DNA of 64,000 nucleotides from Epiperipatus broadwayi (lineage: Eukaryota > Onychophora > Udeonychophora > Euonychophora > Peripatidae): positions 277,001 through 341,000 of the forward strand of contig JAQFVV010000452.1 in assembly GCA_028023455.1 (NCBI GenBank), in the 5' to 3' direction. A model generated the notes under the pieces. The model was not told the DNA's origin. It was given only the letters and a program-made list of their open reading frames with translations, and made no database searches. The position numbers were made by a program, and so were the translations under genes. Shown here piece after piece: positions 47,421 through 59,843 of the stretch; the stretch's first letter is position 1; each line of letters opens with the position of its first letter.

Positions 47421-48994
47421 ACAAGTAAGAAAAAATTCACAGCTTTCCTTGGACACCATCTTTCCATGAGAAGGGAATCGCCTGAATAAAATAACTCTAA
47501 TATTCCTCACTTTAATATCCATTACTGACATTTTTTAACTGTAAAGCAATCTCTCCAGTTTTATGTCAACACTAATATTAAAAGTTCTATTGTTAACATT
47601 TGGAATGGAAGGTGAATTTTATAAAATTACTAAAAATAATTTATATACATTATTATTAACAAACACAAACAGAATAAACCCATTTCATAATTAAATAACA
47701 AAAGTAGCACCATATTAATGTATCTAGTATAAAATATATGCATCAGAATAATTTTATAAATACAGAATTACTCATTAAAGCCTTTTTCTTTCTAAAGTTT
47801 TAAAATGGAAATTATTTTACCATCGAAGCTAGTCTTAAATTAAATGTATAATCATATACATTCATGACTGATCAGTATAGACACTTACAATATATCTCTT
47901 ATAAACTATAGATACATTTTTTTTTTATCTTGTTCTTCTTTTCTTCAGTTTTTTTTATATTTAATTGTAGTAATGATGGGGGCATAAATCTACAGAAAAG
48001 CAATAAACAGTCAAAATATTATTGTACTTCAGGTTAGAGTTCCAGGCACTTTGTAATTTATCACAGAGAAGGCTACTATTGGCTCACCTTAGCTGCCCAT
48101 TTCACACAAATATTTTACGGTATAATTAGCTGTGAATAAAGAGTTTGGTCTTTATTTCTTCACATGATTTACACTCAAAGGGACAGTTCTTTCCAAAGAC
48201 AGCAAGATATGCAACTTAAAGAAAACTTATAGTTCAAATAATAACTTTTTCTAGATATAGATGCATATATCTAAGTATCCACAGATTTTCCTCTCAAATT
48301 TCACAGTTCTCTCTACTGGTTTTCTCTAGACTTCTTCTCTATATTATTTTTCTTATTTATAACATCTTGATCCTGTAGAAAAAATGTTTCTCACTACTTT
48401 CTGATTTAATCATTCAAAGAATTTATACTTTTTAAAATTACTTTTCTATTGCTGTTTTTAAAAAAAATTAATCTTTAATAATAGATTTTTAGATTTTTCT
48501 TCTTTATTTACAAATATTTTCCAACTTTGGATTATTTTCATAATAAAATCTAATTAAATTGTTTTTTAATTACATGAATTAAGTCTATTATATATATTTA
48601 ATTGCAAAGATTACGTATATATTTTATATTAATAAGTTTTATTTTTTATTTTTCTCGCCTTAATCCAGGTAACGTTATCACATACATATATAAATGTCAT
48701 ACATTTACACACATATGTGAATATTAAAAAGAAACATATTAGACTTATTCATCTGATAAATTCAAGGTTAGCCAATAAATAATAAATGTTCCCACATTCT
48801 CCTTTTTTAAAAATAACAATTTTTATTATTTCAAGAGAGAATTATTACTTGTTGATATGTATGGACAAACAACTATCTTTCAAGCTCTGTTCATAACATT
48901 ATAATATCGCGTTGAATTCTAAGGCAATATGCAATTTTCTTATACTTGAATGTTTCTTATACATGTACATTCAGCCATTTCACCTCAAGATTTT
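47421..48994. other. AT-rich non-coding DNA
   Basis: Nothing recognisable. Confidence 0.55.
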
Positions 48995-49410
48995 TTTAGT
49001 CTATTTTATCCTCCACTCTATTTTCAGCGATCTATACTTATAACCACATACATGCAAAAATTTACACAGACCCCAATATACGTATTTCAGGGCCGGATCA
49101 TAATCTCCCACACATGTATGCAATCAGTGCTCAGTTTATATTAAGATATCAATTCCTCAAACTTTAATCGACATAAATTCCTCAAACTTTAATGGACAAA
49201 AGCCTGTTCATTAAAGTTTGCGGAATTATCTTAATATAATTTGAGCATTGATTCTATATATGTGTGAGAGATTATGATCTGGCCAAACTGATGAGTTCTG
49301 GTTCTGCACAAAATACAAATATTAGGACTCATATATCTTTTTTGTAAGTCTGTGGTTATGTGTATTGATTTCTTGAGATAGAGTGGAAAATGAATATACT
49401 AAACAATCCC
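48995..49410. repeat. Fold-back, ~200-bp arms
   Basis: 48995-49190 pairs with 49200-49410 as inverted copies: 'ccactctattttcagc' with 'gagatagagtgg', 'ggatcataatctcccacaca' with 'tgtgtgagagattatgatct', and 'caaactttaat' with 'attaaagtttg'. The left arm has an internal duplication ('aattcctcaaactttaat' twice) and lacks the stretch holding the ribozyme motif that the right arm has. Confidence 0.82.
49281..49333 (+). ncRNA. Hammerhead-like motif (right arm only)
   Basis: Core CUGAUGA (49288-49294), stem II GUUC...GCAC (GUGC in the relative at 3786) around loop UGGUUCU, then AAAA (49310-49313) where GAAA is expected. Short UA..UA and UU follow. Stem I is weak. The left arm reads CCUGAAAUACGUAU at this place, as if the segment between CUGA and AAAUAC had been deleted. 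Decayed. Confidence 0.45.
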
Positions 49411-49959
49411 GGGTTCAAATCCCTCTATTTACATATTTAAATAATATGTTGAGTGTAATGTATAAATAATTAATAGTCATATTAAATGTAAAAAGGTAAA
49501 TTAAAAATTAATTAATATGAAAAATTTAAGTACAATAATTTATGTAAATCCATTAAATAATTTTAATTTAAATCTTCATCAAATGAAATGAAGAGAAAAT
49601 AAGATTTTAAAATCAAAGATTTATTAACTTCATAAAAATGTAAACAAAAACAACTCGAAAATAGCAGATTTTTTGAAGACTTTAAAAATGATAATTGAAA
49701 ATAATAATTAACAATTTTTTTTATATGTTAAATGTTACAAATCAGTTACCTTAAGCAATGTAAACTTAGATGATAAGGCTACAATTTATTTCGGAAGTAT
49801 TTCACAATTAAAAAAGTCTGAAATAATTTATTAAGATAAAAGATCATTTTTCATATCAGTAGATCATCCCCATACCTACAATTTACACTAGTACTCATGT
49901 ACCTATAGGCAATAAAAAACAAACTGATTGTTTAACCCCTGGACCTACTTTAAACTTGA
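49411..49959. other. AT-rich non-coding DNA
   Basis: A pol III B-box-like string (cgggttcaaatccc, about 49410-49423) is present, but no A box precedes it. Otherwise empty. Confidence 0.5.
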
Positions 49960-51428
49960 AAGAGTAATACATTATAATCTGATACTGCTGTGGTGAATAA
50001 ATTTAATTATAATGATAGAAATGAGACGGGACATAGATTTGTGAAAGTTGTAGAGGAAGAAAAGCTGTATATTATAAATTCATTCTTTAAGAAAAATGTT
50101 AATCTAAAATAGACATGGAAATATCCAAATAAAGATAAACAAAATTAGATTTTATTTAGATCAACAGAACATATATATTTCAAGATTGTTATATTCTTAA
50201 TGAATTCAACACAGAAAATGATAATTAATTAGTGAAATGTGAAGCACATTTTAATGCAAAATCTGAGAGACTAAAACTATTAACAAAAATCAGTTTAAAC
50301 AGTTGATATCCTAACCTTCAGAATGAACTCCAATAAATTTACATTAAAACTAGCACATAGATTACAAATATTAACAAACTTTGAAAATAGTTCAAACTTG
50401 ACTATAATCAGTAAATAATAATTGATCTATATTAAAAACTGAAACAAGTATGTCTGATACATGGAAAAAACATTTACCACTAAGTTTCCTACTGATATTA
50501 GAGAATGTATGAAGAAAAAAGGAATATGATTTTTTTTAACAATTCATTAAGAAAAATCACATATCTATAGTCTTGTAAAATGATAAAAAAAAGAATTAAT
50601 AATTATAATAGAATTGGCAAGGGAGAATTTAGAACAGAATAAAAATCTTAAAGTTTAAAACAACATACTGGTATTGGAAGGAAAGTTGTTTCTGTAATAA
50701 GAAGATGGAACTATTAAATAAAAAGAAAGATGCCATCATGATAATAGGAAAATATATAAATTGCCACAGTTATTAATTATATGAATAACTCAGCATTTTA
50801 AATGAAAAAATAAAATGTGCATTTAAATGTACAAAAAAGGGGAAATTTGATATTTTCAAAAAAGTAGATGCAAAAATAAAAAAAAATGTTGGCAAAGTTA
50901 TATAGCAAATGTTTAAACAATAAAATTGCACACAATGATTGGAAGAATGCAATAGAAGTATTAATATTTAAGAATGATAATGTAATTTTTTATATCTTCT
51001 TTATTATCATTCTTTTAAAAATTCTAAAAGAATGATAATAAAGAAGATATAAAAAATTACAAATCTGTCAGTCATCTATCAATATTATATAAAATCTTTA
51101 TCAAGCTAATTATATCTCACTTCCAGCAAGCTTTGAATTCTAATGAATTAAAAGAAAAATCTGAATTTAAAAGTAGTATTAGCACAGTTCATCACATTCA
51201 AGTATTGAGAAAAATTAGAGAGAAAGACCAGTGACTACACTGATTAGCAAAAGGTTTGATCTTATAAGCATTTCTACTCTATAATAAAGTATTGGATCAT
51301 CAAAATGTAGATTGAAGATATCATATTCTGAAGAATATTGATTAAATTGTAACAAGAGTGATTAGATTATATATTGATCTTAAGAATATTAAGATGGAGA
51401 GGATATATAACATGATTATTCTATATAT
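49960..51428 (+). pseudogene. RTE-type LINE remnant, endonuclease and first half of RT
   Basis: Broken frames give 'GHRFVKVVEEEKLYIINSFF' followed by TWKYPN, then 'VKCEAHFNAKSERLKLLTK': the C-terminal part of the apurinic-type endonuclease. About 700 bp later come 'NYKSVSHLSILYKIFIKLII' and 'STVHHIQVLRKIREK', the start of an RTE-type reverse transcriptase ('NYRP.SLL...YK', 'T.DHI..LR..IEK'). Many stops and indels make it long dead. It stops at the LTR element at 51429 and resumes at 59844. Confidence 0.85.
50982..51060. repeat. Perfect 36-bp hairpin inside the LINE remnant
   Basis: 50982-51017 and 51025-51060 are exact inverted copies around a 7-bp loop. Immediately upstream there is also a partial direct copy of 'agaatgataa'. 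It interrupts the LINE frame. Confidence 0.9.
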
Positions 51429-54167
51429 TGTACCGGTCGAAAAATGTCCACCACCTAAACTGCAAGTCGAATCCAAACTCAGGCAGTTCAAACTGAATTC
51501 AAACCCAACTCACCAGCTCAGATTAGTAGAAATCTAAATTGACAGCATAGTGCTATGCACTAAGAAACTACCTCAACAGTTGGTGAGGATTAGAGACCCC
51601 TGAATTGACACTAATATCGGATAATAAATTCTAAAGATAATTTTAAATCGAATCATATGTATACGTTCAGGTTGCCAACACAGACAGCGAGCCTTAACAT
51701 TAAATAATTATTGAATAAGAGAATTAAAAACTAAGAAACCAAGTGTGTTTAGAAAATATTTAGTAATAATAGCTTGTTTTGTTTGAATTTTAAATAATGA
51801 TTATATTAATTATAATAAGAGTGGCGGTCCTTATTATATGCCAATGAGTATGACACAATATTTGAAAGTCTATCTGTCTATGCCCCCAACAAGAAAATAA
51901 AGGCAGATAAAGGTATTCAGTTGTAAAGGAAATTATTACTCTATTTTTATTATGACAGAATGTGAGATTTATTTTCACATTCACAAATTCATTCATGAAG
52001 AGCAAGATACGCATTTAGGGCATAAGTTTAACCTTTATTAGAAAACTTATTTAATTCAAGATAACTGAGAATTTGTTTGACTTTAACTGAAATCACTTTA
52101 TCATGAATTACGAGCTTCAGAACGGGCTACTGGAACAGAGAGGCAATGGTGCTGACGAATTATGAGCTATAAAATGAAATTGAAAGACAATAGCTGGTCG
52201 ATGATTTAAGTCCTATGGCGGCTTGCATTTCACAAGTCTTACTGCTCTTTAAAGAAAGGTGATTTAAAAGTAGTATGGCAGCTTGTATTTGACAAATCTT
52301 ATGCTCTTTAAGTAGAGGGGAACATGGGAAAGCCAGGACGAGTTGTAACTACGAACCTTTGGTATTCCAAATATAACATGAGTGGGGGAGGAAGTGCTTT
52401 ATTCCTCTATAATTAAAATATCAGAAATATCATCACCGACAAGCCTGCGAAATGAACGATAGCCCTATGCCAGCAACATTGAAGATGATGACTTGATAGT
52501 CACCATTTGAAATTAAAACTCAATTATAGAATGCTCTACGTGATGACTTGATCAGATTAATTAAAGTCAAACGAGCTTTTAACTAAAACTATTTTAACGC
52601 ATGATAAAATTATATTAATCATGCCCCAAATATCGTGCCCTTCCTGAATCTAAATAGCAAGTAACTGAAATTTGAATTAGAATATATTTGATTCCTTTAT
52701 CGGCCCTTTTGCAAAAATATTTTAACATTATATATATGATTAAATACATATTGGTAAACACGAGAAAATAGCTGGGGCATAGATTAGAAATGGAGCTAAA
52801 AATTTATTATTAGCCAATTATAAAAGTAACAAACATTTAATAATTTCTTTCGACTCGATGATTGATAGAACTGTATAAATCTAGTTCTAAGAGACGAGAA
52901 TTATTATCAGATTTAATATTATATTTTCTGCGTAAGGCAAATAGAACAAAGGAGTTTATCGAGTCGAAAGATTATTGGCATATAATTAAAAATAAACGAC
53001 ATTAATAAATCACACACAATATATATATATATAGTATAGTAAATGAACCGCCATAGTAATGAAGGAAAGTTAAATTTAAAGACTAGAGATTGAGAGAATT
53101 ACTAATTTAAAATAGCATAAATAAAATGTGTTACACAGAGATTATTACATTAAAGAATGAAAAGAGCTCTTAAAGGGAGTGTAAAGTAAAGTTCAGAAAC
53201 TGGCCAGAAAGTTTAAGGTTCATTATGGAAATAGATTACCCATTTCTTCCGGGGCTGGTTCCCTTAGTTTACATGTCCGGGTTGGCAAAATGTAGGCATG
53301 CATTTAGTTGACTACTTGAACAGCATTTTATTTGACTTTGCAGCATGATTGGTCTGGAAAGGATTTAGCAGCTTCATTGAAGTTTGTACTTCAGGAACAA
53401 TAGCCATATTCCTGATGTTTAGCCCCTTACCATGATAGGAACACTATTTGAATTCATGATTTAAAATGCATAGAGTTTCCTGCATTTCTCTACAACAAAG
53501 ATGGCTTCTCCCCTCTCCAAACTTTTCAGAGCTATATTTGATGCCTTCGGGATAGCGCTTCTTTCATTATCAATGTCACAAAATCTACTGGTTGTTTTTA
53601 GATACATTCCTTCAATAAGACTTTCAAACTCATTAACTTGAATTCATTTTCTAATTAGAAAATGAATTCTTAAAATCAGAAAATGATTTTAATTAGGAAA
53701 TCCTTACATTTTAAAATACTTATCTTTTTTCTAATTAATAAAACTTTAACCTATTGTTTTTGGAAAGGGAAAATCTGAAGCTTATCGAAAGAATGTAGCT
53801 TTTAATCACTAAAAATTTTAACAAATTATTTAAAAGTAAAAACAAACATTCCCGATGCAATAAAATTTTCGAACAATTATATATATTTAAATATTTACAA
53901 ATATATATGCACAATCCACACAGTTATAATGTATATAAATTCATGAATAATTTTATCATGAATTTATTAATAGCATTGATCAATTTAAACTCAAATGAAT
54001 TAATTTTAACATACATTTATGAAATAAGTTTTTCTTTACGGAAATTAGCGTGGATTGAACGTATAAAGCCCCATTGCATCAGGAATTTAAGATTAGTATT
54101 AGGGTTTGAAGTGGGTTTATAGCTAGATGTCATGAAGCTAGGATCGAACTCAGATCCAACTGCTTCA
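51429..54167 (-). repeat. 3' LTR (left copy)
   Basis: 2739-bp LTR. Near 53640-53669 it contains the perfect palindrome gaattcattttctaa/ttagaaaatgaattc, shared with the other copy. The small open frames inside are shared by position but carry no recognisable domain. Confidence 0.85.
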
Positions 54168-54195
54168 CTTCTTTTCACTTCAAAAAAAAAACATT
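54168..54195 (-). other. Polypurine tract
   Basis: On the minus strand an A run followed by GAAGTGAAAAGAAG ends exactly at the TGAAGCAG start of the LTR, as expected for plus-strand priming. Confidence 0.65.
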
Positions 54196-54395
54196 GAAAA
54201 AAAATCACTTTACTTATACATGATACAGTCGCATAACTGTATTCGACTAGTTGGAAGACTCTGGGAGAACAGCATGAGCGTGAATAATATCATCTGTACA
54301 AACTACAAAATTATACATGTCTCATTGTGATCATTTTTTTAATATATTATCTAGCTTATAAATAGGTCCATTAATCAAGTCTCATTTTCCCTATG

Positions 54396-54488
54396 GTCGT
54401 GTCAGTCAGTCGTCTGTATATATATATATATATATATATATAGTCGTGTCAGTCAGTCGTCTGTATATATATATATATATATATATAT
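54396..54488. repeat. Two 47-bp units with (TA)n
   Basis: 'gtcgtgtcagtcagtcgtct' plus a (TA)n occurs twice in tandem. Confidence 0.9.
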
Positions 54489-54625
54489 CCGTCTCTTCAT
54501 TTAATGGTTGTCCTATTGTTTCCATGGATGAGGTGGCCCATATGAGTTGAACTTTTGATGGTGGTCATAATTTTGTTTCTTGCATGCTGATGTCAAGTTT
54601 CTGTAGTCTATTGCTGTCAGTAATT

Positions 54626-55134
54626 CTATGGCCTTTTCTGCGACTGAATGCACAAAAAAAATTCTTTAATATTATCTAGATGAGTGATAGGGTTCTCTCC
54701 TGGGTCTCCTTTGAAAATTTGAGTCAGTATCGAGGATCCAGGGAATAGCATCTGTAAATTCCTCATACTAAGTTGAGGATTCATCATCCATCCCATCTCT
54801 ACTTTTGTTTTTATTTTACTAATGGTCTGAACATCTTTTTCCCTTTCTGTATTTATATCAGCTTCTTCGACCATTTTTTGATTTGTCTCATCTTCTCCAC
54901 TGTCATTCTCTTTGCTATCCACAACTTCTTTTGGTGTGGTCTGATCATCTTCATCATCTATTTTTGGGGCTTCATAAGGATTTATTTCTTGCTGATGCTT
55001 TACATTCTCTGGGTTTGAGTTGGTTTGGAAGCCTGTTTTTCCTCAAGCCTTAAAATCCTTTCCATCATCATCAGCATTAACTTCCTGTCTTCTCTCATTT
55101 CTCTGAGGATCGTATGCAAAGTCTCTCTTACCAT
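54626..55134 (-). pseudogene. gag: Frameshifted gag of the LTR element
   Basis: From a Met at 55134 the first part reads as a Lys/Glu/Arg-rich coiled coil ('LREMREDRKLMLMMMERILR'). One frameshift near 55020-55045 is needed to enter the second frame, which stays open to 54626 with an acidic linker and 'FPGSSILTQIFKGDPGENPI' then THLDNIKEFF. The FKGDxxENP..xLDxxxxFF block matches the gag at 11.06 kb, so the two LTR elements are related, though their LTRs are not. It ends early, within the capsid-like domain, and pol is missing. Inactive. Confidence 0.8.
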
Positions 55135-55496
55135 TTTTGAAAATAAGTAAATAATATAATAAAAATTCTGAATCACAAACTTGTGGCACTCTATCTGTAT
55201 ACATAAATAATAGCTTTTTTCTTTAGTACATTTAATTAGGTCTCTGACTACTGGTCCCATTGCCCCTATCTTCGTTAGCTGCTGCATATTATTTCCCAAT
55301 CTATGTAATCTGCCCTTTTTAGTTTAGTTTTAGTTTACCTATGTTTTCTTGGTTAGCTCTTGCTATTAATTCTTTGAATGAGACATGTATTTTATTTAAA
55401 AAACTGTTAAATATAAGAAAAACAAACATTACTCACTTTCTCTCTGTTCAACTGTTCTCTCATGTCTGGGAAAAAAAACTATACAAATAATGAGTG

Positions 55497-55498
<2 letters not shown>

Positions 55499-55567
<69 letters not shown>
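55499..55567. repeat. (TA)n microsatellite, ~70 bp
   Basis: Long TA tract abutting the 3' end of the Penelope-like fragment. Confidence 0.95.
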
Positions 55568-55570
<3 letters not shown>

Positions 55571-55809
55571 AAACTACCCCAAATCTAAAATTAAACCAGA
55601 CCAGCATAAAAATAATATTAAAACACAACCTAAGGTTTCACTGCTACAAGCAGACTTCTCAAGTGTAAAGAACTACAAAAAAACCACACATTATATATAC
55701 TATTAAAAACTACCCACAAATCCATTCACTTCCCATCCACCCTTAATATTAAAAGAACTCTTAAATAAGTTAATTGCTTCAGAATAATAAATTTTCAATA
55801 ATAAAGACT

Positions 55810-55814
<5 letters not shown>
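55568..55814 (-). mobile_element. Penelope-like 3' fragment between two (TA)n tracts
   Basis: 247 bp nearly identical to the outer part of each arm at 32 kb: the last 35 codons of the GIY-YIG frame (55703-55814, ending GGWEVNGFVGSF), the 3' region and the hammerhead-like motif. It is truncated within the coding part and joined straight to (TA)n on both sides. It is a dead-on-arrival insertion inside the LTR element. Confidence 0.88.
55623..55666 (-). ncRNA. Hammerhead-like motif of the Penelope-like fragment
   Basis: Third copy of the motif at 32905-32948, with the same sequence in all paired and core positions. Confidence 0.55.

Positions 55815-55872
<58 letters not shown>
55815..55872. repeat. 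(TA)n microsatellite
   Basis: TA tract at the truncated side of the Penelope-like fragment. Confidence 0.95.
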
Positions 55873-55876
<4 letters not shown>

Positions 55877-57015
55877 CAGGTAGTATAAGTAATTCTCTGT
55901 ATTGGACACATTTGGTTTTCATTATTTAGACAACTGACCGACTACTGTGCTGACAATCAAATTTGCTGACAAATTTATTTATATGGGCACCAGTCAGCAA
56001 AATGAGTCCAATAGGGCATGTGAAATAACCCATTGACTCCCAAACCACATATGACTGACTTAATTTTTGATAAAACAATTCGATTGATGAATATTTATTA
56101 TTTATGAACAACTGATGAGTTCCTGACCTGAGTTTAAATATAGGAGTTCAACTATTTTATTTTTATTAAGCGTGACGCTTTCACACAAAAAAAAAATGTC
56201 AAAATTAATATTACACAAGAACTTTTATTTGTTGATATCATTTTTAATCTTGCTAGCATAAAAGCATGTGAACCATTTAAGCATTTTGCCAACTGCATCT
56301 GGCTGCTTGGTGTACATGAAGTGTCTTCACCTGCTTTGAGGTTACTCTAGAAATTATTGTCATTAAAGCATGTTATCACACTGCATCGGACCACTTGACA
56401 TATAATTCCCAGTTTGAAGGTCTTCGCCTGGTTTGAGGCTACTAAGAATACGGAGCGACCATTTAATATATGTGCTAGCAAGCAATATTTTGAAATTAAA
56501 ACTTTTAACATGATATCATATTGGATATTTTTACATATATACTGAGATGAACAATAGTTAATTTTGACACAGACAAATATTTCATCTAAATTTTATCCCT
56601 TGCTTTAATCTATAGACTCTTACTACTTTTCTAACAATCATTTTCTTACTGTCACGAATGTGTATAAACAAACGTATAATATATATACTGATATAGTACA
56701 CGTATGATTAATTTAGATATATGTTCTATCTTATTACTTTTCTTTGAATAGTTATTTTAACTAACGAATCTTTTACTGATGAATATTTGAAAAATAATCT
56801 TGAAAACATTTAATTATAGAAAGAAAATTACAAAATGACATTTTAATTTATTAAATCATTTCAGTTATGCTGTTATAAATCACATAACTTTTCTCTTAAA
56901 TATATATAACACTCTTTAAAACATCACTCTCTACAGAAACATTTAATTTATTGAGATCTCAATGACTGAGTAGCTAAAATCATAATTACTGTCTACAGGG
57001 TGTGGGGGTTATTAA
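55873..57015. other. Interior of the LTR element, no coding sequence recognised
   Basis: AT-rich leader region of the minus-strand element. A Met/Ile-rich small open frame near 56 kb is not credible as a gene. Confidence 0.5.
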
Positions 57016-57042
57016 ATCGAAGCCACAATGATTGGGCAGCCA
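57016..57042 (-). other. Primer-binding-site-like box
   Basis: The minus strand reads TGGCTGCCCAA...GGCTTCGA 13 nt inside the right LTR. It resembles the tRNA-Lys complement like the site at 10959. A diverged second copy lies about 60 bp further in (56958-56990 region), as a small tandem duplication. Confidence 0.45.
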
Positions 57043-57054
57043 AAAACATAACCA

Positions 57055-59843
57055 TGTACCGGTCGAAAAACGTCCACCACCTAAACTGCAAGTCGGATCC
57101 AAACTCAGGTAGTTCAAACTGAATTCAAACCCAACTCACCAGATCAGCTTAGTAGAAATCTAAATCGATGGCACGGTACTATGTGCCAAGAAACTAGCTC
57201 AACGGTTGGTGAGGTTTAGAGACCCCTGAAATGACACTAATATCGGATAATAAATTCTAAAGATAATTTTAAATCGAATCATATGTATATGTTTGGGTTG
57301 CCAACACAGACAGCAAGCCTTAACATTAAATAATTATTGAATAAGAGAATTAAGAACTAAGAAACCAAGTGTGTTTAGAAAATATTTAATAATAATAGTT
57401 TGTTTTGTTTGAATTTTAAATAATGATTATATTAATTAATTCTAGTCCTTAAAGAAAGTTTATAATTATAATAAGAGTGGTGGTCCTTATATGCCAATGA
57501 GCATAATGCAATATTTGAAAGTCTATCTGTCTATGCCCCCAACAAGAAAATAAAGGCAGATAAACGAATTCAGTTGTAAAGGAAATTATTACTCTATTTT
57601 TATTACGACAGAATGTGAGATTTATTTTCACATTCTCAAATTTATTCATGAAGAGCATGATACACATTTAGGGCATAACTTTAACCTTTATTAGAAAACT
57701 TATTTAATTCAAGATAACTGAGAATTTGTTCGACTTTAATTGAAATCACTTCATCACGAATTACGAGTATCAGAACGAGCTATTGGAACAGAGAGGCAAT
57801 GGTGCTGACAAATTATGAGCTATAAAATGAAATTGAAAGACAATAGCTGGTCTATGATCTAAGTCCTATGGTGGCTTGCATTTTACAAGTCTTACTGCCC
57901 TTTAAGTAGAGGTGATTTAAAATTAGTATGGCGGCTTGTATTTGACAAGTCTTATGCTTTTTAAGTAGATGGGAACACAGGAAAGCCAGGCTGAGTCATA
58001 ACTATGAGCCTTTGATGTTCCAAATATAACATGAGCAGGGGAGGAAGTGCTTTCTTACTCTATAATTAAAATATCAGAAATATCATCAATGACAAGCCTG
58101 CGAAATGAACGATAGCCCTATGCCAGCAACATTGAAGATGATGACTTGATAGTCACCATTTGAAATTAAAACTCAATTATAGAATGCTCTACTTGATGAC
58201 TTGATCAGATTAATTAAAGTCAAATGAGCTTTTAACTAAAATTATTTTAATGCATGATAAATTTATATTAATCATGCCCCAAATATCGTGCCCTTCCTGA
58301 ATCTAAACAGCAAGTAACTGAAATTTGAATTAGAATATATTTGATTCTTTTATCAGCCCTTTTGCAAAAATATTTTAACATTATATATATGATTAAATAC
58401 ATATTGGTAAACACAAGAAAATAGCTGGGGCATAGATTAGAAACGGAGCTAATAATTTATTATTAGCCAATTATAAAAGTAACAAACATTTAATAATTTC
58501 TTTCGACTCGATGATTGATAGAACTGTATAAATCTAGTTCTAACGGACAAGAATTATTATCAGATTTAATATTATATTTTCTGCATAAGGCAAATAGAAC
58601 AAAGGAGTTTATCGAGTTGAAAGATTATTGGCATATAATTAAAAATAAATGACATTAATAAATCACACAATATATATATATATATATATATATAGTATAG
58701 TAAATGAACCGCCATAGTAATGAAGGAAAGTTAAATTTAAAGACTAGAGATTGAGAGAATTACTAATTTAAAATAGCATAAATAAAAGGTGTTACACAGA
58801 GATTATTACATTAAAGAATGAAAAGAGCTCTTAAAGGGAGTGTAAAGTAAAGTTCGGAAACTGGCCAAAAAGTTTAAGTTTCATTATGGAAATAGATTAC
58901 CCATTTCTTCCAGGGCTGGTTCCCTTAGTTTACACATCCAGGTTGGTAAAACATAGGCACGCATTTAGTTGACTACTTGAACAGCATTTTATTTGACTTT
59001 GGCAGCATAATTGGTCCGGAAAGGATTTAGCAGCTTCATTGAAGATTTTTAGGGGACTTCAGGAACAATAGCCAGATTCCTGACGTTTAGCCCCTTACCA
59101 TGATAGGAACACTATTTGAATTCATGATTTAAAATGCAGAGTTTACTGCACTTCTCTACAACAAAGATGGCTTCTCCCCTCTCCAAACTTTTCAGAGCTA
59201 TATATACTGTATTTGATGCCTTCGGGCTAGCGCTTCTTTCATTATCAATGTCACAAAATCTACTGGTTGTTTTTAGATACATTCCTTTGATAAGGCTTTT
59301 AAACTCATTAACTTGAATTCATTTTCTAATTAGAAAATGAATTCTTAAAATCAGAAAATGATTTTAATTAGGAAATCCTTACATTTTAAATTACTTATCT
59401 TTTTTTCTAATTAATAAAACTTTAACCTATTGTTTTTGGAAAGGGAAAATCTGAAAGCTATCGAAAGAATGTAGATTTTAATCACTAAAAATTTTAACAA
59501 ATTATTTAAAAGTAAAAACAAACATTCCCGATGCAATGAAACTTTTGAACAATTATATATATTTAAATATTTACAAATATATACACACAATCCACACAGT
59601 TATAATGTATATAAATTCATGAATAATTTTATCATGAATTTATTAATAGCATTGATCGATTTAAATTCAAATGAATTAATTTCAACATACATTTATGAAA
59701 TAAGTTTTTCTTTATGGAAATTAACATGGATTGAACGTATAAAGTCCCATTGCATCGAAAATTTAAGGTTAGTATTAGGGTTTGAAGTGGGTTTATGGCT
59801 AGATGTCATGAAGCTAGGATCGAACTCAGATCTGACTGCTTCA
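57055..59843 (-). repeat. 5' LTR (right copy)
   Basis: 2789-bp partner of 51429-54167. It includes a somewhat longer (TA)n at 58671-58694. Confidence 0.85.

Larger units (their letters stand above)
51429..59843 (-). mobile_element. 8.4-kb LTR retrotransposon inserted in a LINE
   Basis: Direct repeats of 2.74 and 2.79 kb (51429-54167, 57055-59843) enclose 2.9 kb. On the plus strand each LTR starts TGTACCGGTCG and ends CTGCTTCA, so TG...CA holds in either direction. ATAT lies on both sides (51425-51428, 59844-59847) as a target duplication. The interior on the minus strand has a primer-site-like box by the right LTR, a gag remnant (54626-55134) and a purine tract by the left LTR, so transcription ran on the minus strand. 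No pol is visible. The LTRs differ at scattered sites, so the insertion is moderately old. Confidence 0.85.

Noticed and set aside
49405-49425. tRNA-like B box (ggttcaaatcc)
   Set aside because: No A box or cloverleaf upstream at the required distance.
52440-52520. GATGACTTGATAGTCACC...TGAAA as a hammerhead-like hairpin
   Set aside because: The hairpin is short, the CUGANGA box is absent and it lies inside an LTR with no related module nearby.
55494-55909. Open frames rich in Tyr-Ile repeats
   Set aside because: Translations of (TA)n tracts fused to the Penelope-like fragment.
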